Of a DNA stretch of 64,000 nt, positions 14,101-34,221 are shown piece after piece (position 1 is the stretch's first letter; each line of letters opens with the position of its first letter). Source of the DNA: Ectocarpus siliculosus (Eukaryota; Sar; Phaeophyceae; Ectocarpales; Ectocarpaceae); assembly GCA_000310025.1 (NCBI GenBank), contig FN649748.1, forward strand, positions 2,579,266 through 2,643,265. The letters are read 5' to 3'. The position numbers were made by a program, and so were the translations under genes. The notes under the pieces were generated by a model. That model ran no database searches. It was given only the letters and a program-made list of their open reading frames with translations, and was not told where the DNA came from.

Positions 14101-17100
14101 TTCAAGTCGGAGCGCAAATGCACGTTGCTACTGGAATGGTTGGTGACAGTAGGAATAAAATACACACACTGGTGGCCAGAGGGCAGGTTGGGCACGAACT
14201 ACAACCTGAGGGGGGGAGGTTGGGAGGCCGAGTTCGACCTTGAACCCATTTTTTCTCTAGGCTTGCAGCCCGCCGTGTTGAATGCAATAACGCCACTATC
14301 CAAGACGCGGGATACCTTGCACGCTTTGGGCTGCAACCTCCCTACAACCTCCCCCCCCCAGGTTGTAGTTGGTGCCCCAACCTACGCACAACCTGCCGGT
14401 GGCCACCCGTGCAAGTATCGCTTTTGACACGTATCCAGGCGTACACTCTCATGACCGGATGGCGAAAACAAAACACGCTTTAACGTCAAGACGGCAATCT
14501 TTTAGACCTCAAACTCAAACTGGGGTACTTACTCCACCGCAGAAAGACAAAAAAACGGCCACGGTATATAGCAGAAGCAGCACTTGCGCAACAAGCACAT
14601 GAGCTGCAACAACAACCACACCGACAACGTGTACTCGTGTCACAGATCAAAATTGGCACCGTTGTTCCTCGTTAAGCAATGCTCGATGCACCTGCAACTC
14701 GTTCTTGAACTCGGCGCTACCGGCGAGCACGAGGCCGGCGCAGTTGCACTTGTTGTCCGTGATGAAGAACTGCGTGGCGAACTCCGCCACCTGTTGCATT
14801 TTTCATGACACGTCAACCGTAGAACGAGGACGTGTTTAGCAACGCAACCAAACCTGTCCTCTCCTGTCTTAAATCATCCCGTCAATCTTGAAAAATTGTC
14901 CCATGGTATTTTGCATTTTCCACGTCCTTTCCTTCGCAACGCGAGCGACTCTTGAGCTGTGACCCATCGCAAAAAACACAGGCATGTGAGCGAAATATCA
15001 TCCCGGCGCCGCCGCTAACACAACGCTGGCCAAACAAAAACGACTCTGAACTTTGACATGGCGTTTTTCTTCGTTTGTTGGCGTTCTCCCACCTTCCGGA
15101 CGTAGTTATGGCGCTTCTCCAGCCGAAGACGCGCAAAACGCAGTGCGGACTGCCCACCACGGCCGTGCTTCTTGGGAAGGTCCACGCTGAACTTGTGCAG
15201 GACATCTCGTGTGCTGTCGCGCGAGGGAGCGCAAGGTGCAGGAAGCGTCAGAGATGGACCAGGCACGCGTGCTCAGCGCAAACCCGTAAGATGCACGTAA
15301 ATAGTACACACGTCAGTTGGTATCATCTCTTCCCCAACGGCTGTTTCGCATTGGCGTGGAGCACTGGCGGTAAAAAGGAACCAATTACGAGCAAGGTTTC
15401 TGCTGCTACGTCCCAAAAGGTGATGCCGCTTGAGCCGATTGTTTGCAAATTATTCAACCGGGAGTGTCTCGGGAGGTTCGCGTCCTGTAGTCCTACTTCT
15501 CACCTTCCCTGTAGAGTGCCGTACAGGGTCCCGTTACCGTCCATGACGATGAAACCGAACCTCTCGTCGTCTTGGAGAAGCTCGTCCAACGCCTGCATAT
15601 CAAGTGAAACGCCCAACGCGTTTCAGCACTACCGCGTCGTTCAAAACGTACCTCCCGCCGTGAGCATGGAGAGGATGTGGTGGCGAAAAAGGAAACGTAA
15701 ACGAAACCACGCCTAGACTACAGGCAGGGAGGAGGTGCATGGAGGAAAGCAAGTGCCGTTAATAAAAAACATCTAGAGATCCGATTCAAGAAAAAAAACA
15801 TCGGTAAAAAGCGTGTCGGACATTTTCCATCGGATAAAATGGACCGGGTGCCATGCGTTCGTTGGGGTAACGATACATCTTCCCTGTCTACAGCAGTTGT
15901 AGGTCACTTCCGAACCGCCTGGATAGCAACGGCTGTAGGCACACATGCGGACCACGTGAAACGGCCGGTATTGCACTGACTGTTGATGACGCCACCAGAA
16001 ACAAGGACCAGAGCCGGTGGCCCCGGTAGTCTAGTTTGTATCCTCGCAATTTTCTAGTACGCAGGGTCAGGGGTTCGAATCCCGGCGTCAGCGAGCTCTT
16101 CTTGCACAAAAAAAAAAAAACTTGATACATCTCGCTTCCGTTCCTGGCTGTGGAGGCGCTATTTAGTTCGTGTGTACACTTCGACGGATGAGAGTGCTGC
16201 ACCCCGCGTTAGAGCTCGAACGCACGCACCGCAGTAAGGGAGCGTAGGGGGCCTAAGGGGAGGAACCCTTCTGTGTGACTGCAGTACGGATTTGAACTCC
16301 TGTACGTCAGATACGCGGTGTGTGAGCGCTTACTTAAAAGTCATGTGGAAAAAAAAAACGAGGCCCACACGCGCAACCAAACCGACGACTACGCAATTGT
16401 ACATGTTATTGACAGACAGCAGTGACGAACCGTCCCTACATTGCAAGTGCTTCTATCTGCACAAAAGCATGTGTGGGCGGAGTATCGTTTGACTGACCTC
16501 GGTGTGGAACTTGTTGTCGCACAGGTAAAGCGACGTGTTGATGGCCTTGAACGGCTCGAAATCCAAGTTCATCCGCTTCTCCTTACCCTCGTCCGTTACG
16601 ATCGTCCCGCAGTAGATCACCAGGCCGTTCGGGGGCACTCGAGAGTAGAGTCTGATACACACACAAACAATATATTGGCATGCAGTCTAAGATATCTTAT
16701 CTCTGAAGCGGTAAGTCATGCCGCTGCTGTTTCAACATCGCGGTGGCAGACGAAGAGAATCAATCGGATGCGGTGGTAGACGAAGAGAATCAATCGGACG
16801 CCGATCGAGAGGATAGCTACCGTAGCTTGGCGCAACGACGGCAAGGCACACACCATAACTCGAGTAGCTAGACACGTAGACATCAATCGGAGCTGCAACG
16901 GTTATATGCGTACCTACAGTACCAACGTGCCAGAGATAAGACCAACGAGCAGCGCATTGGCGCTGATTCGCCTCGGCATATCCGTTCCATTCAACCGCAA
17001 ACCAGTGTATTTGAACTAGACAGCAGCGTATTTGGACTAGACAGCAGCACAGGTTTGGGCGTCGCCGTGGAACACTCATAATTGCGAGCTACCATTGCGC

Positions 17101-19621
17101 CATGATAACTGTATTGGTGTTTGATCGCTCAGCCAGTTCTTGCTATTCACACGACGCATTTTGCGTTCAATCTCTTCCTTTCATTCTTTGACATCCTCGC
17201 GATCGGGGTAGGTATTACAGGCGGTAGACAACACAACACAACCAACAGCTTTGCAATACACTTTCAACAATATTACTCGAGTCCACATGCTGATTCGGGC
17301 TTGTATGCATACACCAGACACTACTGCTGCTATGGACACCAACAACGAAACCATAATCGCTCAGCCAGTTCTTGATATTCACACGACACGTTTTGCGTTC
17401 AATCTCTTCCTTTCATTCTTTGACATCCTCGCGATTGTACGTTGAAGCAATGGTGAACGTTGCACAAACACGCCAGCAATCAGCACGCACAAACATAAGC
17501 AAAACGACGACGACGTTGTGCAACACACAAAACAAGAAGCGCTAGTTCGAAGCACATGGCAGTCGAACAAACTCCTCAGACAGGCGATTGAAACAGTTGC
17601 ATTTCTACCTGTATGCTACCGCGATTTTTCGCCATTGGACCCATGACAACAATGTTCTCGCCGACCGTCCAGTTGTGTCTCCCACTTGAGCTCCCTCTTG
17701 TGTGCATGGAGACAGCACCAGAATTGTTGCCCGAGGTCTTCACTCCCCAGCACGCACACTGACAAACCGCCCGAACCGAACTCTGGAACACAAGACGCGG
17801 AAAACACGTCCAACAGCAGTAAAACAGTCCCCTCTTCCTCTTCTTCTCACTTGAGCCTCTGCTGTGTGGATGTGATGGCCGACAGCACGGACAGCTTGTT
17901 TACCCGGGACTTGATGTTGGTGGCAGTGCCGTATTCGTCCGCGAGCATCTTGCCAACTCTCGCGATCTGACGCCAGACAGGCAACAAGAGCACAACAAGC
18001 AAACGAGCGAGGGAGAGAGGAGAGGTCAAGGAGGCAATAATGGAAACCAGTAGACGAGAGAGAGAGAGGAGAGGTCAAGGCCGGAATGACATGAAGCCCA
18101 ATAGGTCTTCGGGAGCACCCCTCTGTGAAGCGTAAGCTTTCAATGACAACCAATGGTGGCCAGATGCATAGCACCATGATAATATGCTGCCACAATCCCC
18201 CACGCAACAGTGCAAAAGCTGCAGCGTAAAAGCAGAGACACTGGCAACAGCTACAAGATAGTAGTGTAACTGCTGAAAGAAACCAAACGATAGCAAGTAC
18301 TAAACCAACGGTAAGTGAGGATTGGAGAACTACCCCAACATTCAACGAAGGGTTCGGACAATGCACAAAGTGGCGAGGGAGCAAACCAAACGACCGCCTT
18401 CGACGACACGCAGGGCAGTAAGCCAATTTGCCGTGTTGACCCATTCGCACCTGGTCACCCGGCGGAATAACCAGCGAGATCATGCTCGTTCCATTTCTGT
18501 CGAGCATCGACGATAGAGAAGCAGACGATAGCGCAGGAACATACACGTAAGAACAGGGGGGAAACAGAGCAAGACGTTCCGTATTGTGCCAGGGTAAAAC
18601 CTGTGAAATACCGTCGTCTCTCTTGTTGCCCGTGGGAAAGGCTTGCTAGGTCGGCGGACTACAAGCCGTTCTCAACATCGCGGTATATTGAAGGTGTCTG
18701 AAGAAGGTACTCTTTACCGATTCGGGTTTGGAAGTCCCCAAGTTGCCTTGACAGGGTTCCCAAGAGTCCATCAACAGGTTTCGCTCAACGTATGTGTGGG
18801 GAGGGGGGATGCGGGAAGGCGCGCGCGTGGGGGGTCCTCAACGAAGACCTCTGCAAGCGTGGAGTATTTGTGTATGTGACATCTCAAGCCGGAGATGGTG
18901 AAACACACACAATACAATACAGCAGTATGACAGAAGGACAAAACCAGACAACACAAAAACGCGTCTGCTCGTTGCGCAGAGCGTTACGGCAGTAGGGGCG
19001 AGAGAGGCGGATGGTGAGACGGGAAGGAATAAGACCAGACAGCAGCAGTGGTTTGCCACTGCGGTACTGGGTACCGGAAACATGCTCCGCAGATCATCCT
19101 ATAATATTGCTGGCTCGGGTAACGGCACCACCGGGGCGGGCGGGCGGGCGGTACAACGCCCAATTTATTTTCGGCGTACACGGAAACCGAAGCCAGACTT
19201 GTCGAGAATTGGCAAGTATTTAGGGGACGGGACGACGGGGTGAGGCGACCGGCCGTTCCCGAATGCGCAGGTGCCAGCCATCAACCAGCACGTGCTGTGG
19301 TCAGCAGGTCCGCAAGGAGGCACGTGAGGAGCTTAACGAAATGACGCCAATCGCACGAGAAGAGGACAACCAAACCACGGCAAAAATCGCAGCGCCAATG
19401 GAACCACGAAAACTGGCAGCACCAGCGACTGCAACATCAACATCGACCGACAACAGTACCACAGGGGAAACAAAAAGCGACACCAACCACTACGACAAGA
19501 GTATAATATTATAGTCCGCTCACCCGCGAGCCTTCTGCAGGGACTTGATCAGCTTCTTCACCTTCCAGATCTCAACCTGCCTGTCCCCCTGGTCCACCTC
19601 GGGCATGCTCTTGTGAGACAT
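11150..19621 (-). CDS. ETF1: Eukaryotic peptide chain release factor 1 (eRF1), 12 exons
   Basis: eRF1 recognises all three stop codons in the ribosomal A site and triggers hydrolysis of peptidyl-tRNA together with the GTPase eRF3, in the cytosol. Exons are 19621-19524, 18496-18451, 17966-17851, 16651-16498, 15592-15504, 15213-15093, 14790-14692, 13630-13496, 12791-12649, 12237-12177, 11721-11588 and 11279-11150. All phases match, giving 441 residues against about 437 in animals. The stop-codon recognition domain shows GNGTSMISL, the NIKS motif at residues 65-68 and the YxCxxxF motif (YLCDNKF, 129-135). The GGQ peptidyl-tRNA hydrolysis motif lies at 187-189 in [17 protein letters not shown]. 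The C-terminal eRF3-binding domain ends with [20 protein letters not shown] and an acidic tail. All three motifs have the standard form, so standard stop-codon use is expected. Introns make up about 84% of the gene. The start Met precedes [13 protein letters not shown], the conserved N-terminal helix. Confidence 0.98.
13911..14116. repeat. Tandem duplication, period 116 bp, in an eRF1 intron
   Basis: Copy 1 runs 13911-14026 and copy 2 starts at 14027 with TAAGATTTAATTACACCTTG. The copies differ by a few substitutions. Both contain GGTCGGAATATCCGATGTCG and are bordered by GCGCAACAC. The repeat lies in the intron between exons 7 and 8. Confidence 0.9.
14171..14407. repeat. Imperfect inverted repeat with arms of about 60-70 bp
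   Basis: The left arm (about 14171-14228) starts GGTGGCCAGAGGGCAGGTTG and contains AACTACAACCTGAGGGGGGG. The right arm (about 14337-14407) is its reverse complement with small indels and ends CCTGCCGGTGGCCACC. The spacer is about 110 bp. The two arms could fold into a long hairpin. It sits about 55 bp from the tandem duplication, in the same eRF1 intron. Confidence 0.85.
16010..16119 (+). repeat. tRNA-derived SINE-like element
   Basis: The segment resembles a decayed tRNA. It has a D-arm-like GGTAGTCTAGT, the anticodon-side string TATCCTCGC, and a B-box/T-loop GGGGTTCGAATCCCGG, followed some 20 bp later by an A13 tail. The acceptor stem does not close, so it is not a functional tRNA. A related copy lies at 58905-59012. 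It is located in an eRF1 intron (between exons 4 and 5). Confidence 0.65.
16740..16801. repeat. Two-copy tandem repeat, period about 30 bp
   Basis: GACGAAGAGAATCAATCGGA occurs twice in succession, each time preceded by GCGGTGG(C/T)A. It lies in the eRF1 intron between exons 3 and 4. Confidence 0.85.
17123..17229 (+). repeat. Dispersed repeat, copy 1
   Basis: The copy begins GATCGCTCAGCCAGTTCTTG and contains CTCTTCCTTTCATTCTTTGA. Similarity to the inverted copy at 28921-29022 continues to about 17229. The translated frame AQPVLAIHT...[14 protein letters not shown] is preserved between these two copies, which suggests either a decayed coding fragment of a mobile element or recent common origin. 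Confidence 0.85.
17355..17437 (+). repeat. Dispersed repeat, copy 2
   Basis: This is a shorter copy of the 17123-17229 repeat in the same orientation. It runs from ATCGCTCAGCCAGTTCTTGA to CATCCTCGCGATTG, after which similarity stops abruptly. Confidence 0.85.
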
Positions 19622-22600
19622 CTTGCAAACGCCAACAAGCAGGCACGGACAAGCCTTCTCTCCAGGCTAGCGCGGCCCGCTGCCGTCGCTCACTCCCGCC
19701 CCTGCTGCTGCTCCTTTTCGTTTGCCCCTTCTCCGCTTTCCTCTCCCTGTACCCCCTCCCCCCTCCCCCCACCAACAAGACGCCTCCGTTCTTGTCGTGG
19801 CGAAGCAAGCCCCTGCTGTGTCCTGCTAGCAACCATTTTTTAAGGCACCACACCAGGATAGGGCGAGGTGGGGGGGTCAGTCAGTCGTTCCTCGCTGAGT
19901 CTTACAATTACGGGTTCATCGAACCCGTGCATCAAGGGTGAGCTGTGTAGGTGCATCCTCACAGCAGTGATAGCTAGCACTGTGCGTAGCAAGGGTGAAG
20001 GGATGAATCAAGATATCGCATTTTCGGTTCCCTGTGGAGGTCTCTGCCGTGTTTTGATGCAAATATAGAGACCTGCACACGTGTTTGCACGTACCGAGGG
20101 CTCTCTCGCCTTTCACCAATACAAAAGCACCGCACTATTGGTGTTCATGATACGTACTCCCACACCACCCTCGGAGCGCAAGAGTATGTAAGAGTCGACA
20201 ACATGACGAAAATACACCCTCAGCCTTTGGTGGCCAGCTTGACAGACGGGCAAAGAGACGGAGCTACACTTGCACATGCGCCTTCGTATGCTACACGCAA
20301 TCGGCAACAGGAAAAGGATGAGATGCGAATGATGGCCCATCATCTACCACGAAGAGAGCGATGGTGTCAGGAGGAGGGAGTGAAACCAACTAAATTTCTT
20401 CTGATCCATCACAGGGATTCGCAGTAATCCAAGACTGTCTCGCTATGGTAGGGTCGACCTGGGTGTACCTTCCTTGCACCACGGCTTTGATGATCGTGAT
20501 CATCTACATGATCTTCGAGAGACTGGCATTTTTCAAGAAGAGGGGCTACTTGTATACTCGGGAGTATGGTATTCTACAATTGATCGACAAAAGTGTGCGG
20601 ACCGGTGCCCAAGGTGCTACTGGCGTCGCCTGCTTCTCCCAGAAGTGAGGAGAGACAAGGAGCCAAAAGGCATCGATCGACCAGCAACCACAGCACACAC
20701 ACATGGGAAACGCGCGACAGAGAACTACAACAGGAGCTGGCAGAGGCAGACACAATAGGAAGCCCCCCACTGCTGAGACGTCCGTCGTTATTTTTACAAA
20801 AAGTTTTTGTTTCTCCGGCGGCGTCAACGCAAGGTCACAGCAGGTGTCCCTGCCCCAAGCTGCAAGGAGAAGCTTTGATTCCTACACGTTCAACACCAGC
20901 GCACACACCACGTAAATCAGCGGGTCCACGCCGACACCGACTCCCCAGGATGTTCGAGAAAAAAAAAGCCAGGTGAATACGGAGAAACTGGAAAAAACTT
21001 TCCACCTCCCCAACCGCTTTCCCCGTCTCCGACACGCCAAGCAACAGCTCCGTCTCTATCTCTCTCTCTCTCTCTGCGCGTTGCCGCAGCAGCAGCAGCC
21101 GGCCGCACTTCTTCTGTCAACCTCACCTTTTCCGAGCAGATCTAACACACCGGTTCTTCCAGTTTTCCCGGAAGAGGCACGCGCGAGGTTCCACCGTTCT
21201 TCAGCTGCAACGTGTCGCCAGGGGGAGGTAGAGGCTAGATAGGGTGGTTCCGCGGCGGGTGTGCGCAAGCAAGAGCGAGAGTGAGGCAGAGCAGGGGCAG
21301 GCCTTGTAATGACCGTAAACGACCAAAGGGGGGCATCGCCAACAGGAACATTTCAGGGGGAGGGGGGTGCTAAATGACAACCCCCCGCCACAGCTGGCTA
21401 GGCCGGAGGTCCGAGACATCAAGCCAACCAATAACAGGAGCAGCACGAAGCAACCAGACACGGAGCACACATAGCAGCGAGCTACGTGTTGAAGCGAGGC
21501 GTGAGTTGTATTGTTGCGTCATATGCGGCATGCGTTGGTGTTGCGAGCTTGTGGAACTATTTTGCAGCTGCGGTTTTTTGGTGCATGTTACCCCACGAAA
21601 ACAGAGTGACGTTGTGTTATAATAGCACTTTTCGTTGCAATGGGTTGGCAGGTACACCGCAGTACGCTTTGCTCTTCAAATACCCACCACCCACCAGGGC
21701 ACCCAGCTGTGCAGGACCTTAGCTCTATCGTACAATACGCGCTGGCCTGCCAATGTTACAGGGAGGATCTGTAGAATACAAGTCCGTTCAATACCGGCCA
21801 CCATGTAGGCAAGCTACTGCTGTAGACACGTGCCGAGAGCTGGTTGCTCCTATTCGACATGGTACATATGTTTTAGATGGTCTGATGTTGCAGGAACTCT
21901 CGAGTGCTCTTGTCACTGCTGTATCATTGCTGTATCACTGCATGAGCATACGAGCAATGGGGCTTGACTGGCACTGATTGCCACCCTTCGGATCCTGTTG
22001 CTTATGCACATAGTTTCTTCCTTCGATTTTGGCTTCCTTGCATGTCAAAGCTGACACATGGTGTGCCGGGTTGAGGCGGCGTTTGTTCCTTTTATGTATA
22101 CTGTATACACACATCACACATGCCTCAAGAGTCAACACATGCATGTGTATGTAGCATAGACAACTTTACGCCTTTCCCTGCTGCGCACGTGTGCAACGGC
22201 GAGCACGGAAATTCAAGCGGCGGCAGCGGCAGCGGCCGATGGATCAAACCTACCGCCGTAGCACGCCCTCCATGTTACAGGGTGTTGGTCGACACCCTCG
22301 GTACCCCGAGCCGAGGGTTTGTTGGCCGATCCCCTGTACCCACCGCTATCGACGGTTGCATACGGCTTTTTGCTCGTGTGCATATTGAGAACGATCATAG
22401 TAAATAGTTGGAGGCACGCAACCGTAGTGTATGCATAGCCAAAACACAAACTGGATCATTCAACATGTGCACACGTTACTTCCTGGATCGGCCATCGCTC
22501 GAGAATTTAACTCGAATGTCTTGACAACCAAGCACAGCAGTAGCGGCTATGCCCAATGGTCTCGCTCTTTCTCTCGTGTCTTCCCTTTGGTCTTGATCCC

Positions 22601-22722
22601 AAAACTCGAGGAGCATCATCTTCTTCGTCCTTTTCCGCCGTTCTTTTCCCGTCCCAGCTCCGTAATCAAGCAGGATCAAGACGCGACTGGAGACAACGCG
22701 TGAGGCAGCGCAGGGTCGACTT
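19622..22722. other. Divergent intergenic region between eRF1 and the CNNM-type gene
   Basis: About 3.1 kb separate two divergently transcribed genes, so both promoters should be here. I see no conserved domain in any frame. There is a short (CT)n tract at 21059-21078, one copy of the dispersed 10-mer at 21815-21824, and a small hairpin with ACCCTCGG/CCGAGGGT arms around 22293-22318. A TATA box could not be assigned with confidence. Confidence 0.5.
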
Positions 22723-31694
<8,972 letters not shown>

Positions 31695-34221
31695 TGCACG
31701 GAAGGTGCTCCGCCCCCTCCGAAATACCGCGGGTTGCATGCGATGTCGCACCCACCCCCTGGACCGACTTCCAAGCCTCGGTTTTAGTCTGCAGTAAAAA
31801 ATAGCGACGGGACTGTGCCGATGATAGATGGTGTTGTTAAAAGTGTCTCGTCGAGGGCTCTCCGCAACGAACCCATCATCTGATTTTAGCGCCCTCTTTT
31901 CGTCGTGGAGCAATGCCAGAGGTTTGAGATTCGGTCCAGGGGGTGGTGTATCTTATGTCACCCACGGTGGTGCTGCGCTGGTCGTGACACCTCGGCTGTC
32001 TTGCCTGTCCTCGATTGGTTTGGCTGAGGGTTGTTGATTTTTGGCGAAGGATTGTAGAGGGCGAGAAAACTGGGGAGTGAAGACTTTGAAGGTGTGGACT
32101 GCTGGTGACAAGAGAGGCAACTTTTTCTCGACGCTGCTGACGTTTGTTGCGTGGGAGGTGTCACGCGCGTTTGGTGGAGGCCGTGCTTGTTTCGGACGAC
32201 GATGGCTTTGAGTCGAAAGCCCGGTGCTTTTGGCTCTTGCCACAAGAAGCTTGTGTGACGCCGGAGATAGATCGCGTAGTCGTGGCTGGGGTGCAGCCCC
32301 GCTGGTGATTATAGCTTCGTTGTTCGAAATAGTTGGCGGAAACTAACGCTGTATTTTGTGCGAGTTATTTTTTGTGGTCGTGCGGAGATTGGGAGTATCG
32401 TGCAAGGGAAACAGTAAATAAACAAGCTGTGCGCCTGGCCTTCCGCCGAGTCAACTGCTCAGAAAGCTTGACACAATAAGGTGTGCTGACACGTCAGTAC
32501 GGTGCACTTGTCTCTCCGAACATCTGACCGACCAAGCTTTTCTTCGTCTCAAACGATGTCTTGGTTCCCCCCCAAGTGACATGGTTGCTGCTCCTCTGTC
32601 GGTATGTTTATCGGCGGGTGATGCGTCAAGTCATTCCTTGATTTCATGCGGTGGCGCAACGTTCGCAACGCCAGTGTCTTGCCTTGAGTTTGAGGGGCGG
32701 CCGAAGTCGGTAGAATTTCCCACAAAGCTTCTCTTAACTCGGTTAGTCGACGTCCGACCTGCACTACATGCCGTAGTTTCTCAACAGCATTGCCACATTC
32801 GGCGCCCCGCGTCCTACCAGATTTTCGGGTTACTATTCCCCGCGATGACATGCACGCCGTTGTTGCCGTCGTCGTGCGAGTAGTTTGTCTTCCCCGGAGG
32901 GAGTGCTCCGTGATTTAGTCGATCGTCGTAGCCTGGGCCACTGCTTTCTTTACGATTGATGCCTCCTCGGCGTGCGTACCTCCCAAAAATACTTGGGAGG
33001 TACCATCCTCCTTTAATTTGAGTCGAAGGCCGGGGCTGATTCATAGTCCAAACTAAATGTGATGGCAAAAAGAGTACCCTTGGCCACATGACAGCCATCA
33101 TCGACCTCCACGAGGAGGTAGGTCAACGGAGATACAGCAGTAGATGTCATGCTATGCATACGAGTTGGACGAGCAGAAATAAATAAATGTCGTGCAACAC
33201 CCTACCAACAGAGGGACAGCAGATGCGTCGCACGGAACAACAAGAAAGACGACTCTTGTTAGTCTATGATCCTAGCGTCCCCTTTCAGCACCCACAACAA
33301 CAACAGCTAACCTTCCCGATTAAAAGCTCTGTTGAAAGGGACGCCCATACACAGCAGTCTATTCAGTCTCCCTTCTGCTCCGTTCGTTGTGCGAGGAACA
33401 TGGTTCGAATGCGGATGGGCTCCGCCTCTCGAATCTCCGCCGGAAAAACCCGCTGCCGGTTGATGTTTACATCGGGAAGAAGGCGGCAGACACACACGTC
33501 ATGGACCGGCCGAGTGGTGGTGGTTGGGATGAAGGGGGGGCAGCGAACGAGGGTGTGTGGGTAGGGCATGACATGTGTGCGCGGTACCAGCGGTCATCCA
33601 ACCTTCGATTCTTGAATGAATCCGGTGGAACCTCGCTGTCTACGTCAGGACGGCTGCTTCCTGCAGAACGAATCATGCGCTTAGCCTTTGACGTCCCTGA
33701 GTTGCGAGGAAGCCGTGTGCATCTATGAGCCCGTAGAGGCATTCAACCAATAACGTTCTGAGTTGTTGGTTTGCAATCTCAACTTCATTTGTTTCCAATC
33801 GAAAACAAACAACATGTTCTTACTCTCTTTTTGAATGCCGGGGTGGTTTGCCCTCGCGGCTCAAACCAGCCTCAAAACACGATCAATCATTCCTCTCGTT
33901 ACAAGCGACCATACCATACCTGAACCGATACGTCTGTTCAAATATGCAAGCGTCGGCAGAATGTCGAACATGCCTTTTTTCGCTCGACTATGCACATGTA
34001 CGAGCTGAGCTAGCAAATGTATCTCCTCTCTCCCCAAATGCTCGACGGACCATCTGAATGAGAAGTAAAAATGCTTACACGGGATGCAGGAATCCCTCGA
34101 CTAGAGAAGTTGGAAGGAGAGAATGGCGACCCACCGTATCCGATCCCTATCATGATAATCTTGTCTTGCGGATGCTACGAGTTCGAACCACGACTGGAAC
34201 CGATCGAAAAAATCGGGTTAC
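31695..34221. other. Convergent spacer between the CNNM-type and LRR genes
   Basis: Both 3' untranslated regions should lie here, and possibly a last exon of the LRR gene. A perfect 11-bp hairpin is at 32976-33003 and one copy of the dispersed 10-mer at 33133-33142. A short plus-strand segment at about 33058-33117, reading KSTLGHMTAIIDLHEE before a GTAGGT donor, looks exon-like but could not be connected to anything. Confidence 0.45.
32976..33003. repeat. Perfect 11-bp stem hairpin
   Basis: GTACCTCCCAA (32976-32986) is followed by a 6-base loop and the exact inverse TTGGGAGGTAC (32993-33003). No T-run follows, and its role is unknown. Confidence 0.85.

Noticed and set aside
16010-16119. A functional tRNA gene
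   Set aside because: The T-loop is good, but the acceptor and T stems do not pair, and an A-run follows. A SINE-like relic fits better.
17740-18546. A 268-codon minus-strand frame
   Set aside because: Only 18496-18451 is a true eRF1 exon. The rest is intron that happens to stay open.
33058-33117. Plus-strand exon reading KSTLGHMTAIIDLHEE, suggestive of a P-loop
   Set aside because: The P-loop consensus is not met (GKKST rather than GKST in context) and no phase-compatible exon was found on either side.
33363-33728. Overlapping open frames on both strands
   Set aside because: Neither shows a domain or convincing splice borders. One could be the missing LRR-gene C-terminus, but nothing in the sequence decides it.
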